In this document: positions 1 to 5,752 of the stretch, piece after piece
Layout of the letters: each line of letters begins with the position of its first letter
Position numbering within the stretch: the stretch's first letter is position 1
Source: an uncultured Clostridia bacterium
Lineage (GTDB): Bacteria > Bacillota > Clostridia > TANB77 > CAG-508
DNA: 5,759 nucleotides
Assembly (NCBI GenBank): GCA_944393305.1
Contig: CALXZS010000088.1
Span: forward strand, 1-5,759
Direction of reading: 5' to 3'
Notes under the pieces: generated by a model
Database searches by the model: none
Seen by the model: only the letters and a program-made list of their open reading frames with translations
Told to the model about the DNA's origin: nothing
Program-made: the position numbers and the translations under genes

Positions 1-13
1 GCACCAAACAATA

Positions 14-60
14 AAACCTATGTAAGTATTGAAATATCAATATCTTACATAGGTTTATTT
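14..60 (+). terminator. Long hairpin with T-rich tail, probable terminator of an upstream gene
   Basis: Positions 14-26 and 44-56 form a perfect 13-bp inverted repeat (AAACCTATGTAAG and its complement). The stem continues inward with TATTGA (27-32) and TCAATA (37-42) around an AATA loop, leaving a single bulged T at 43. A short T-rich run (ATTTTGT) follows. The layout fits a Rho-independent terminator for a gene lying left of the window, although the stem is AT-rich and the T tract is short. Because the stem is symmetric it could also work for leftward transcription. Confidence 0.6.
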
Positions 61-68
61 TGTAATAA

Positions 69-90
69 TAATGCAGTAGTAATGCATTAG
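69..90. repeat. Tandem 11-bp direct repeat upstream of a promoter
   Basis: TAATGCAGTAG (69-79) is followed directly by TAATGCATTAG (80-90), with one mismatch. The pair ends 19 bp before the -35 box of the promoter at 110-138. One repeat spacing equals about one helical turn, so two regulator subunits could bind the same face of the helix. That is inference; in AT-rich DNA such a short repeat may be chance. Confidence 0.3.
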
Positions 91-109
91 GAAAAAATTA
101 TAAGCAGTA

Positions 110-138
110 TTGAAATTTACCAAAAATTTTGATATAAT
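110..138 (+). promoter_or_regulatory. SigA-type promoter of the small membrane protein gene
   Basis: The -35 box TTGAAA (110-115) and a perfect -10 box TATAAT (133-138) are separated by exactly 17 bp. Transcription would start near 145, giving a leader of about 105 nt before the TTG start codon at 251. The leader holds a small 5-bp hairpin (194-207, AAAGG-AATA-CCTTT); I see no riboswitch in it. Confidence 0.8.
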
Positions 139-250
139 ACTGATATGCGAGAGCATTTTATTATAGATTTACTTTTTGTCCTGCTAATTAGTGAAAGGAA
201 TACCTTTATACTATTTAGCTTTATATAACTATTAGGAAAGAAGGGTAATT

Positions 251-499
251 TTGGAGAAAAGTAATAAAGTTATTATGGCTTTGGAAATAATCTTTTTGAT
301 ATTTTCGGTCATAGCATTTTTTAGTGCTCACATTGTGCAGATAATGTTGGCGTTTGGGGCTATTATTATTAACGCCATTACTATTACGTATTATGTGTGG
401 AACCAGAAAGAGGAAAATGCAAAAAATAACAAAAAGTTTGTCATTGCAAGTTTCTTTGTCTTTTTGATTCCGTTTGGTGAAATACTGATGGCGGTGTGA
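251..499 (+). CDS. Small hypothetical membrane protein with three predicted helices
   Basis: The product has 82 residues and I do not recognise its family. Hydrophobic stretches at about residues 7-25, 28-50 and 62-82 predict three transmembrane helices, joined after the second by a short charged loop (KEENAKNNKK). There is no signal peptide cleavage site, enzymatic motif or cysteine pair. The start is TTG, supported by a GAAGGG ribosome binding site (239-244) six bases upstream and by the absence of another in-frame start near it. The gene has its own promoter (110-138) and a terminator 19 bp after its stop, so it appears monocistronic and separate from the restriction operon. Its base composition is less AT-rich than that operon. 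A membrane toxin or small regulatory membrane protein is possible, but nothing in the sequence decides this. Confidence 0.65.
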   Translation: MEKSNKVIMALEIIFLIFSVIAFFSAHIVQIMLAFGAIIINAITITYYVWNQKEENAKNNKKFVIASFFVFLIPFGEILMAV

Positions 500-518
500 G
501 TACTAACCTTAATACTGG

Positions 519-550
519 GGTGCAGTCACATGTATGTGGTTGCACCTTTT
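519..550 (+). terminator. Intrinsic terminator after the small membrane protein gene
   Basis: GGTGCAGTCACA (519-530) pairs with TGTGGTTGCACC (535-546), including two G-U wobbles, around the loop TGTA, and is followed by TTTT (547-550). The GC-rich lower stem with the T run, 19 bp after the TGA at 497-499, is a standard Rho-independent terminator, though the T tract is short. It isolates the upstream unit from mcrB. Confidence 0.75.
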
Positions 551-686
551 CCATGATAAGGCAATGTTTACTCTTGAAAGATATGAGCTTGATACTGTCG
601 TGGTAAAAAGACAAAAGTTTTGCCATAATAGTAAGTGCCTTTTGAAAAATAAATAATAGAAAAGTCTTTATTTTTTAACGAAATAA
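551..686. other. Intergenic stretch with no supported gene
   Basis: Between the terminator and the mcrB promoter I find no RNA gene or repeat. An open frame from ATG 564 to the TAA at 654-656 could encode 30 residues (MFTLERYELD...), but it lacks a well-spaced ribosome binding site and overlaps nothing recognisable. The composition moves from mixed to strongly AT-rich around 640-660. Confidence 0.4.
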
Positions 687-695
687 TGTTATAAT
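667..695 (+). promoter_or_regulatory. Probable promoter of the mcrBC operon (extended -10)
   Basis: TATAAT at 690-695 is a perfect -10 box, and TG at 687-688 makes it an extended -10 element (TGTTATAAT). The -35 region 17 bp upstream (TTTATT, 667-672) matches the consensus poorly, which is tolerated by extended -10 promoters. A start near 702 would leave a short leader of about 30 nt before the mcrB start at 734. I see no clear operator around it. Confidence 0.65.
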
Positions 696-723
696 CAAGC
701 AAAAATAAAAAATGGAAATAAAT

Positions 724-728
724 GGAGG
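724..728 (+). promoter_or_regulatory. Ribosome binding site that fixes the mcrB start
   Basis: GGAGG lies inside the first codons of the longest reading frame (ATG at 722) and five bases before the in-frame ATG at 734. A Shine-Dalgarno sequence inside the coding region could not serve the 722 start, so 734 is the better start and the protein loses four residues (MEVF). Confidence 0.8.
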
Positions 729-733
729 TATTT

Positions 734-2332
734 ATGAATTACGAAAAACTAGATAGCATTATACAAAGTTATAAAGATGAGTTTCAAGAATATAGAAAAG
801 GTGAACTATATAAGTGGAAAGCAATAAAAACATTTCAAGACAATTGGAATATAGAAGCAGAAAATTTTGAAGAGATGATAAAAGCTTCATTAAAAGGTGC
901 AGGAAATTTACTTACTGCACGTAACTTTTTTCCAGGATTAATGATAATGAGATTTGCAGAGCGTGAGCCAGAAGCAACAAGAGAAATGTTTAGAGTTTTA
1001 TTTGATGAAAATAAAAATTTAAATCAAAGGTATGATTATTTTATTAATAAATCAAATGAGATACTGTTTAAATATTGGGAAAAAGAAAAACATCATCATT
1101 ACCAAGACGCACATTCAGTAAGTACATATCTAACTTTCATGTATCCTGAAAAATATTATATATATAAAGCAAATGCAGATAAAGAAATTGCCCGTTTTCT
1201 AGACGTAGATATTAATAAAACAAACAAAAATGGTAAATTAAAGGCATTTTTTGATTTTGCAGATGATGTGTTAGAATATATAGAAAAAGATAAAGAATTA
1301 TTGAGTTTAAGTAAAAGTAGTTTAGATGAAGAGGCATACCAAGACGAGAAATTTCATATGCTAACATGTGATTTGCTGTTTTTTGGAGGAGTAAAGCTTC
1401 TTCGTGAAAAGAAAGAAAAACATGTGGCAAATAAAAAGATTAATGTTAAAATAACACATGATGAGATAGATGATAAATATACAGATAATGACTTTTTAAA
1501 TGATATATATGTAGAAGAAAAAAGTTATAGAACATTATGTCATCTTCTAGATAGAAAGAAAAATGTTATTTTAAATGGACCTCCAGGAGTAGGAAAAAGC
1601 TATATGGCAAAAAGATTAGCCTATTCTTTAATAGGCAAAAAAGATGGTAATAGGGTAAAATATATTCAATTTCATCAAAGTTACAGTTATGAGGATTTTT
1701 TGGAGGGATGGAGACCAAATGGTACATCATATAAACTTGAAAAAGGTATTTTTTATGTATTTTGTAAAGAAGCTGAAAAGTATCCAGATAAAAAATATTA
1801 TTTAATAATAGATGAAATAAATAGAGGAAATCTAAGTAAAATCTTTGGAGAAATATTAACACTTATAGAACATGACAAAAGAGAGGAAAAAATGGATTTG
1901 ATGTATTCAAAAGAAAGATTTTCTGTACCGAAAAATGTGTATATAATAGCTACAATGAATACGGCAGATAGAAGTTTAGTAAATATGGATTATGCTTTTA
2001 AAAGAAGATTTGAAAAGTTTCCAGTTAGACCAGCTTTTGAAAATGAAAAATTTAAAGAATATCAAGCTAAAATAAACAATAAAATGTTTGATAAACTTAT
2101 TAATTTAATAAAACAATTAAATAATGATATCGAAAAAGACCCTACACTTGGGCAAGGATTTGAAATTGGACACAGCTATTTTTGCAATTTTGATAAAATA
2201 TCAGATGAAGATATTGAAGAAATTATAGAATTTGAAATATTACCTTTAATTGAAGATTATTGGTTTGACGATGTGGACAAATATAACAATTGGGCGAATA
2301 GATTGAAAGGAATAATGAATGATAAAAATTAA
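734..2332 (+). CDS. mcrB: McrB-type AAA+ GTPase subunit of a type IV restriction system
   Basis: This is the motor and target-recognition subunit of a McrBC restriction system, which in known members binds modified DNA, hydrolyses GTP and drives McrC to cut. The 532-residue product has a Walker A motif GPPGVGKS (282-289), a Walker B with the McrB-typical LIIDEINRGN (357-366), the McrB signature MNTADRS (408-414) and an arginine pair in FKRRF (422-426) expected at the subunit interface. The N-terminal part of about 250 residues (with YPEKYYIYK at 137-145) is all-helical in character and is not the DUF3578 or EVE domain I would recognise. It should set target specificity, so which modification is sensed is unknown. 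GTP rather than ATP as fuel is inferred from the family. The start at 734 follows a GGAGG site. The gene ends overlapping mcrC by 14 bp, as expected for a coupled pair. All motifs are intact. Confidence 0.93.
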   Translation: MNYEKLDSIIQSYKDEFQEYRKGELYKWKAIKTFQDNWNIEAENFEEMIKASLKGAGNLLTARNFFPGLMIMRFAEREPEATREMFRVLFDENKNLNQRYDYFINKSNEILFKYWEKEKHHHYQDAHSVSTYLTFMYPEKYYIYKANADKEIARFLDVDINKTNKNGKLKAFFDFADDVLEYIEKDKELLSLSKSSLDEEAYQDEKFHMLTCDLLFFGGVKLLREKKEKHVANKKINVKITHDEIDDKYTDNDFLNDIYVEEKSYRTLCHLLDRKKNVILNGPPGVGKSYMAKRLAYSLIGKKDGNRVKYIQFHQSYSYEDFLEGWRPNGTSYKLEKGIFYVFCKEAEKYPDKKYYLIIDEINRGNLSKIFGEILTLIEHDKREEKMDLMYSKERFSVPKNVYIIATMNTADRSLVNMDYAFKRRFEKFPVRPAFENEKFKEYQAKINNKMFDKLINLIKQLNNDIEKDPTLGQGFEIGHSYFCNFDKISDEDIEEIIEFEILPLIEDYWFDDVDKYNNWANRLKGIMNDKN

Positions 2333-3371
2333 AAATATATATTGGATGCTTTCGTACGCATTTCATAATTTAAATACAAAAACATTTAAAAAACTAGAAA
2401 CAGAAGAGTTTGAAAACATATATGAATTATTTGCTGAAATATTAATAAAAGGCGTAAATAAGCAATTAAAAAGAAATATAAATAGAGAATATAAGCTTAA
2501 AATAGAAGAATTAAGCAATTTGAAAGGAAAAATATTAATATCTGATTCAATAAAAAGTAATACAATGATAAGACATAAAATGACTTGCGAATATGATGAA
2601 TTTTCAGTAAACTCATATATGAATCAAATAGTAAAAATAACTTTAATCCAATTATTAAAATCTGAAAAATTGGATAAAACGTATATGATTAGAATAAAAA
2701 GAATTTTAGATTGTCTAAATGAGGTTGAAGTAATTAATTATTTGCTAATAGATTGGAAAAATATCAGATACGATAGAAATAATGTAACATATAAAATGAT
2801 AATAAATGTTTGTTATTTAGTTTTAAATGGTTTGATTTTAACACAGGAAGACGGAAAAAAAGAATTTATGACATTTGTAGATGACCAAAAAATGGCTAAA
2901 TTATTTGAAAACTTTGTAAAAGAATATTATAGAAAGCATTTTCCAGAACTAGAAGCAGTATCTGCACATATTGATTGGAATACAAATGATGATTTTATTT
3001 TGCTTCCAGACATGAAAACAGACGTTACTTTAAAATATAAAGATAGAGTATTAATTATTGATACGAAATATTATAGCAATAGTTTACAAAAAAATAAATT
3101 ATTTGATACACAAAAAATCCGCAATAATAATATGTATCAAATTTTTACATATGTCAAAAATTTTGATAAGGATAAAACAGGAAAAGTAGAAGGAATGATT
3201 TTATATGCAAAAACAAATGAAACAATTGCACCTAATCAAGTAAATAATATTGGAGGTAATAAATTCACAATTACTACATTGGATTTAAACGATGATTTTG
3301 AAAATATAATGAATAAGCTAGATAGTGTTGCATATGGCTTTACAAATGGAGAATTGAAGAAAACTATGTAA
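2319..3371 (+). CDS. mcrC: McrC nuclease subunit of the type IV restriction system
   Basis: The product has 350 residues, close to the length of E. coli McrC, and matches the family throughout. The N-terminal half (KNIYWMLSYAF at 5-15, ILIKGVNKQLKR, GREY-like NREYKLK, SVNSYMNQIVK) is the part that contacts the McrB ring in the family. The C-terminal half is a PD-(D/E)xK nuclease: TDV with D235, then LIIDTKYY with D248 and K250, followed by MYQIFTYV (Y273, Q274). All catalytic positions are present, so it should be active. It begins inside the end of mcrB, with an AAAGG site (2306-2310) eight bases upstream, which points to translational coupling and fixed stoichiometry. McrC is expected to join McrB hexamers, stimulate their GTPase and cut DNA after translocation. 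The very AT-rich codon use matches mcrB. Confidence 0.93.
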   Translation: MIKIKNIYWMLSYAFHNLNTKTFKKLETEEFENIYELFAEILIKGVNKQLKRNINREYKLKIEELSNLKGKILISDSIKSNTMIRHKMTCEYDEFSVNSYMNQIVKITLIQLLKSEKLDKTYMIRIKRILDCLNEVEVINYLLIDWKNIRYDRNNVTYKMIINVCYLVLNGLILTQEDGKKEFMTFVDDQKMAKLFENFVKEYYRKHFPELEAVSAHIDWNTNDDFILLPDMKTDVTLKYKDRVLIIDTKYYSNSLQKNKLFDTQKIRNNNMYQIFTYVKNFDKDKTGKVEGMILYAKTNETIAPNQVNNIGGNKFTITTLDLNDDFENIMNKLDSVAYGFTNGELKKTM

Positions 3372-3400
3372 ATAGAAAAATTACTAGATAAGGAGTAAAA

Positions 3401-3910
3401 ATGCCTAAAATTATTATTTTACGAGGTAATTCTGGTAGTGGTAAAACTACAATAGCAAAAGAATTACAAAAAAATCTAGAAAGAAAAACAATGTTAATTT
3501 CACAAGATACGGTTAGAAGGGAAATGCTTAATGTAAAAGGAGATAAACAGAAAATTGTAAAAGAATTACTATTAAATCTTATTTTGTTTGGAAAAAATAA
3601 TTGTGATATAGTTATTTTGGAAGGTATTTTAAATTCAAAAAAATATATAAAATTATTTAAAAGAATAAAAGAAGAATTTAAAGATAATATATTTGCTTAT
3701 TATTTCGATATTCCATTTGAAGAAACTTTAAATAGACATAGTAAAAGAGCGTGTGCAAAAGAGTTTGGAAAAGAAAAAATGAAAGAATGGTGGCTAGAAA
3801 AGGATTTTATGAAAATTATTCCAGAAAAGTTATTAGGAAAAGAGTTGACAATAGAAGAAATAGTAAGTTCAATAATAAACGATATAAAAAATAGTGTGGA
3901 GGAAAAATGA
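3401..3910 (+). CDS. P-loop kinase of the zeta-toxin/AAA_33 type
   Basis: The 169-residue product is a small nucleoside/polynucleotide-kinase-like P-loop protein. Walker A is GNSGSGKTT (9-17), next to the first strand PKIIILR. SQDTVRREML (34-43) with D36 is the substrate-side segment seen in zeta-toxin and related small-molecule kinases. A second acidic strand, CDIVILEGIL (68-77), follows. Arginines and a histidine in ETLNRHSKRA (108-117) and FGKEKMKEWW (122-131) form a likely lid. The substrate is unknown: a nucleotide, an antibiotic, a UDP-sugar or a nucleic-acid end are all possible in this superfamily. A strong AAGGAG site (3390-3395) lies five bases before the ATG. The gene follows mcrC after 29 bp with no terminator and overlaps the next gene by 4 bp (ATGA), so it probably shares the mcrBC transcript. 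No antitoxin-like partner of the epsilon type is visible. Confidence 0.8.
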   Translation: MPKIIILRGNSGSGKTTIAKELQKNLERKTMLISQDTVRREMLNVKGDKQKIVKELLLNLILFGKNNCDIVILEGILNSKKYIKLFKRIKEEFKDNIFAYYFDIPFEETLNRHSKRACAKEFGKEKMKEWWLEKDFMKIIPEKLLGKELTIEEIVSSIINDIKNSVEEK

Positions 3911-4470
3911 ATATTATAGAAAAGACAGTAAAACATACAATATTAGTAACAAAACATAGGTGGAATGTGTTTAAATTAGCTGTTAGAGCTGGCATTCCAT
4001 TCAGAGGTTTAGTGCATGATTTATCTAAATTTTCTCCTACCGAATTTTGTGAAAGTGTAAAATATTATACTGGAAAAGGAAGTCCAATAAATGAATGTAA
4101 AAAAGACAAAGGTTATTCTTTAGCTTGGTTACATCATAAAGGTAGAAATAAACATCATTTAGAATATTGGGAAGATTGCGCAAATGGTACAAGAACAGGG
4201 GCATATTTACCATATAAATATATGGTAGAACTTATTTGCGATAGAATAGCAGCTGGAAAGGTATATAACGGAGATAAGTGGAATACAAGTGAGCCACTTA
4301 AATATTGGCTTAAAGTAGATAAAATAAAACCAACTGTTGTGCATCCTGCAACAGTTAAGTTTATTGAGACAGTTTTTAAAAACCTAGAAGAAAAAGGGAT
4401 AGAAGAAACAATCAATCCTAAATACTTAAAAAAAGTATATAATGATATTAAAAATGAATTTAATCTTTAA
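3907..4470 (+). CDS. DUF5662-family protein, possible HD-like metal-dependent hydrolase
   Basis: The 187-residue product resembles the DUF5662 family, whose function is not established as far as I know; relatives are sometimes labelled catalase without support. Visible conserved-looking features are H17 (TKHRW), H37-D38 in GLVHDLSKFSP, a cluster H76, H77, H83 and H84 in AWLHHKGRNKHHLEYW, and D112 in ELICDRIAAGK. The order H...HD...HH...H...D is that of metal-binding HD-domain phosphohydrolases, so a metal-dependent phosphatase or phosphodiesterase is a reasonable inference but not proven. The protein is soluble, with no signal peptide or membrane helix. Its ATG overlaps the stop codon of the kinase gene (ATGA), with GGAGG at 3898-3902, so the two are translationally coupled and probably work in one pathway. 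The stop lies 6 bp before the palindromic repeat element, which begins at 4477. Confidence 0.75.
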   Translation: MNIIEKTVKHTILVTKHRWNVFKLAVRAGIPFRGLVHDLSKFSPTEFCESVKYYTGKGSPINECKKDKGYSLAWLHHKGRNKHHLEYWEDCANGTRTGAYLPYKYMVELICDRIAAGKVYNGDKWNTSEPLKYWLKVDKIKPTVVHPATVKFIETVFKNLEEKGIEETINPKYLKKVYNDIKNEFNL

Positions 4471-4476
4471 ATTTCT

Positions 4477-4497
4477 GATTTGGGACGGTCCTTTTTT
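4477..4497 (+). repeat. Left terminal inverted repeat of the palindromic element
   Basis: This 21-bp arm has the core GGGACGGTCC followed by six T. It is the exact reverse complement of 4701-4721. The core contains the imperfect palindrome GGAC-G-GTCC, as in REP-like units. Confidence 0.85.
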
Positions 4498-4700
4498 AAA
4501 AAATTTACACATCTATATTAATTATTAAAATTGTATATTAAAGAGTTTGTAGTTCCGCGTAAGCGTTCAAACGAGCTTGAAGGATTTCAAGCGAAGTGCG
4601 TTTGGAGCTGTAAAATTTGAAGAATTTTAGCAGCGACCGCAAGGAACAAGAAATCTTTAATATACAATTTGATAAAGTAAAGTTGGATGTAAATTTTAAC

Positions 4701-4721
4701 AAAAAAGGACCGTCCCAAATC
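4701..4721 (-). repeat. Right terminal inverted repeat of the palindromic element
   Basis: Six A followed by GGACCGTCCC and AAATC, the exact reverse complement of 4477-4497. It ends 18 bp before the -35 box of the next operon, so the element sits immediately upstream of that promoter. Confidence 0.85.
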
Positions 4722-4739
4722 GAAAAAAATGAAAAAGAC

Positions 4740-4769
4740 TTGAATAATTAATTACATATGTGATATTAT
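4740..4769 (+). promoter_or_regulatory. Probable promoter of the prepilin-rsmE operon
   Basis: TTGAAT (4740-4745) and TATTAT (4764-4769) are 18 bp apart, and TG at 4761-4762 makes an extended -10 (TGATATTAT). Transcription would begin near 4776, about 25 nt before the ATG at 4801. It lies outside the palindromic element, so the operon does not need the element for expression. Confidence 0.6.
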
Positions 4770-4800
4770 TTATATAAAATTAAAAAGGTAGGAAATAAAT

Positions 4801-5022
4801 ATGAAAAACGAAAGAGGAATAACTTTAATTTCATTAGCAATAACAATAGTGGTAATGTTTATTTTAGCGGGAGTTGCTGTATATGAAGCTGTTATAAATG
4901 ATGGCGGTGTTGTGAATGAAGTAAGAGAAGAAACTTCAAAACAACAAGAAATGATCCAAGAAGAAAAAGATAAAATGAACACTGTTTTAAAAGAACAAGA
5001 AGAAGACTGGGGAATATCATAA
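4801..5022 (+). CDS. Short type IV prepilin-like protein
   Basis: The 73-residue product starts with a class III (type IV pilin) signal: a short charged leader MKNERG, with cleavage expected after G6, followed by a hydrophobic helix ITLISLAITIVVMFILAG (7-24). Such GITLI...ILAG proteins are frequent in Clostridia. The residue at mature position 5 is Ser instead of the Glu usual in major pilins, as in many members of this short clostridial group. The rest (about 35-69) is a highly charged, Glu/Lys/Gln-rich helix likely to form a coiled coil, with none of the globular pilin head, so it is more probably a minor pilin, a pseudopilin or a membrane-anchored helix. A prepilin peptidase elsewhere in the genome would be needed. 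The ribosome binding site is AGGTAGGA (4786-4793). The stop is 1 bp before the rsmE start, so the two are co-transcribed. Confidence 0.75.
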   Translation: MKNERGITLISLAITIVVMFILAGVAVYEAVINDGGVVNEVREETSKQQEMIQEEKDKMNTVLKEQEEDWGIS

Positions 5023-5023
5023 A

Positions 5024-5752
5024 ATGTATAAGTTTTTTGTAGAAGATAACCAAATTGTAGAAAATAAAATTAAAATAATAGGAAATGACTGGAAACATAT
5101 TTCAAATGTACTAAGAATGAAAATAGGGGAAGAAATATTAGTAACAAATAAAAAAACATCAGAAACATACAAATGCAGTATAAAGAATATAAATAAAGAT
5201 GAAGTAGAATGTGTAATTATTGAAGAAAAAATAGAAAGTACGGAATTATCTGTAAAAGTTGACCTATATCAAGGTATACCGAAATCAGATAAAATGGAAG
5301 CTATAATTCAAAAATCTGTTGAATTAGGAGTAAATACAATTTTTTCAGTCAATATGAAAAATTGTATTGCAAAAATTAAAGATGAAAATAAAAAGCAAGA
5401 AAGATGGCAAAAAATATCTGAATCTGCGGCAAAACAATCAAAAAGAAATATAATTCCTAGCATTGAAAAATCAGTAAATATAGATTTTATATGTAATAAT
5501 ATAAAAAATTATGATTTAGTTATAATTGCATATGAAAATGAAGAAAATATAACTATAAAAGACATATTAAAAGAAAATAAAATAGAAAAGATAGCAATTG
5601 TTGTTGGACCAGAAGGTGGTCTTACCGAAAAAGAAGTAGATAAATTAATAAATTCTGGAGCAAAAGTAGCAACTCTTGGCAAAAGAATATTAAGGACTGA
5701 AACAGCACCAATTACTATGCTTAGTATGATTATGTATGAATATGATTTATAG
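5024..5752 (+). CDS. rsmE: 16S rRNA (uracil-1498-N3)-methyltransferase RsmE
   Basis: RsmE uses S-adenosylmethionine to methylate N3 of U1498 in helix 44 of 16S rRNA, acting on the small subunit in the cytoplasm as a dimer. The 242-residue product is full length for the family. An N-terminal PUA-like domain (about 1-70) carries the typical H25-x3-VLRM segment, followed by the SPOUT methyltransferase domain. Its marks are KSDKMEAIIQKSVELGV (87-103), ESAAKQSKR (133-141), the SAM-binding loop VVGPEGGLTEKEV (193-205) and the knot motif LGKRILRTETAPI (218-230). The start follows the prepilin stop by one base, with only a GGGGA site (5009-5013) ten bases upstream, so initiation probably relies partly on coupling to the preceding gene. 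A ribosome binding site overlapping its stop shows that the operon continues. Confidence 0.95.
   Translation: MYKFFVEDNQIVENKIKIIGNDWKHISNVLRMKIGEEILVTNKKTSETYKCSIKNINKDEVECVIIEEKIESTELSVKVDLYQGIPKSDKMEAIIQKSVELGVNTIFSVNMKNCIAKIKDENKKQERWQKISESAAKQSKRNIIPSIEKSVNIDFICNNIKNYDLVIIAYENEENITIKDILKENKIEKIAIVVGPEGGLTEKEVDKLINSGAKVATLGKRILRTETAPITMLSMIMYEYDL

Larger units (their letters stand above)
4477..4721. mobile_element. 245-bp palindromic MITE/REP-like element
   Basis: A non-coding block bounded by perfect 21-bp inverted repeats (4477-4497 and 4701-4721). The palindrome goes on inward with AAAATTTACA (4500-4509) against TGTAAATTTT (4688-4697), a 17-bp arm at 4528-4544 against 4654-4670, and GTTCC (4552-4556) against GGAAC (4643-4647). 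Inside are two local hairpins: one with CAAACG/CGTTTG (4568-4573, 4599-4604) capped by GCTTGAA-GGAT-TTCAAGC (4575-4592), and one with GCTG-TAAAATT pairing with AATTTTA-CAGC (4607-4634, one bulged G). It has no reading frame of note and no transposase. Size, terminal repeats and lack of coding fit a non-autonomous element. The GGGACGGTCC end resembles repeats I recall from many Firmicutes genomes, where REP-associated Y1 transposases are candidates for mobilising them. No clear target duplication flanks it. It fills most of the 330-bp gap between the two neighbouring genes. Confidence 0.7.

Noticed and set aside
441..626. Leftward open frame of 61 residues over the end of the membrane gene and the terminator
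   Set aside because: It runs through the terminator hairpin and the opposite-strand gene, has no ribosome binding site before its ATG and shows no recognisable domain.
564..656. Rightward 30-codon frame MFTLERYELD... between the terminator and mcrB
   Set aside because: No properly spaced ribosome binding site and no promoter between the terminator and its start; the length is easily reached by chance.
722..733. Upstream ATG as the mcrB start
   Set aside because: The GGAGG ribosome binding site lies within these codons and is correctly spaced for the ATG at 734.
3401..4470. Classic epsilon-zeta toxin-antitoxin pair
   Set aside because: The kinase is shorter than typical zeta toxins and the partner is downstream, larger and DUF5662-like, not a small helical epsilon antitoxin.
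4477..4497. GGACGGTCC followed by TTTTTT as an intrinsic terminator of the defence operon
   Set aside because: The local palindrome leaves a loop of only one base, too tight for a hairpin; pairing is with the distant right arm. A role in ending the transcript through the long-range stem is possible but not shown.
4477..4721. CRISPR array or tRNA-type RNA gene in the intergenic region
   Set aside because: The repeats are inverted, not regularly spaced direct repeats, and no cloverleaf or CCA-type end is present.
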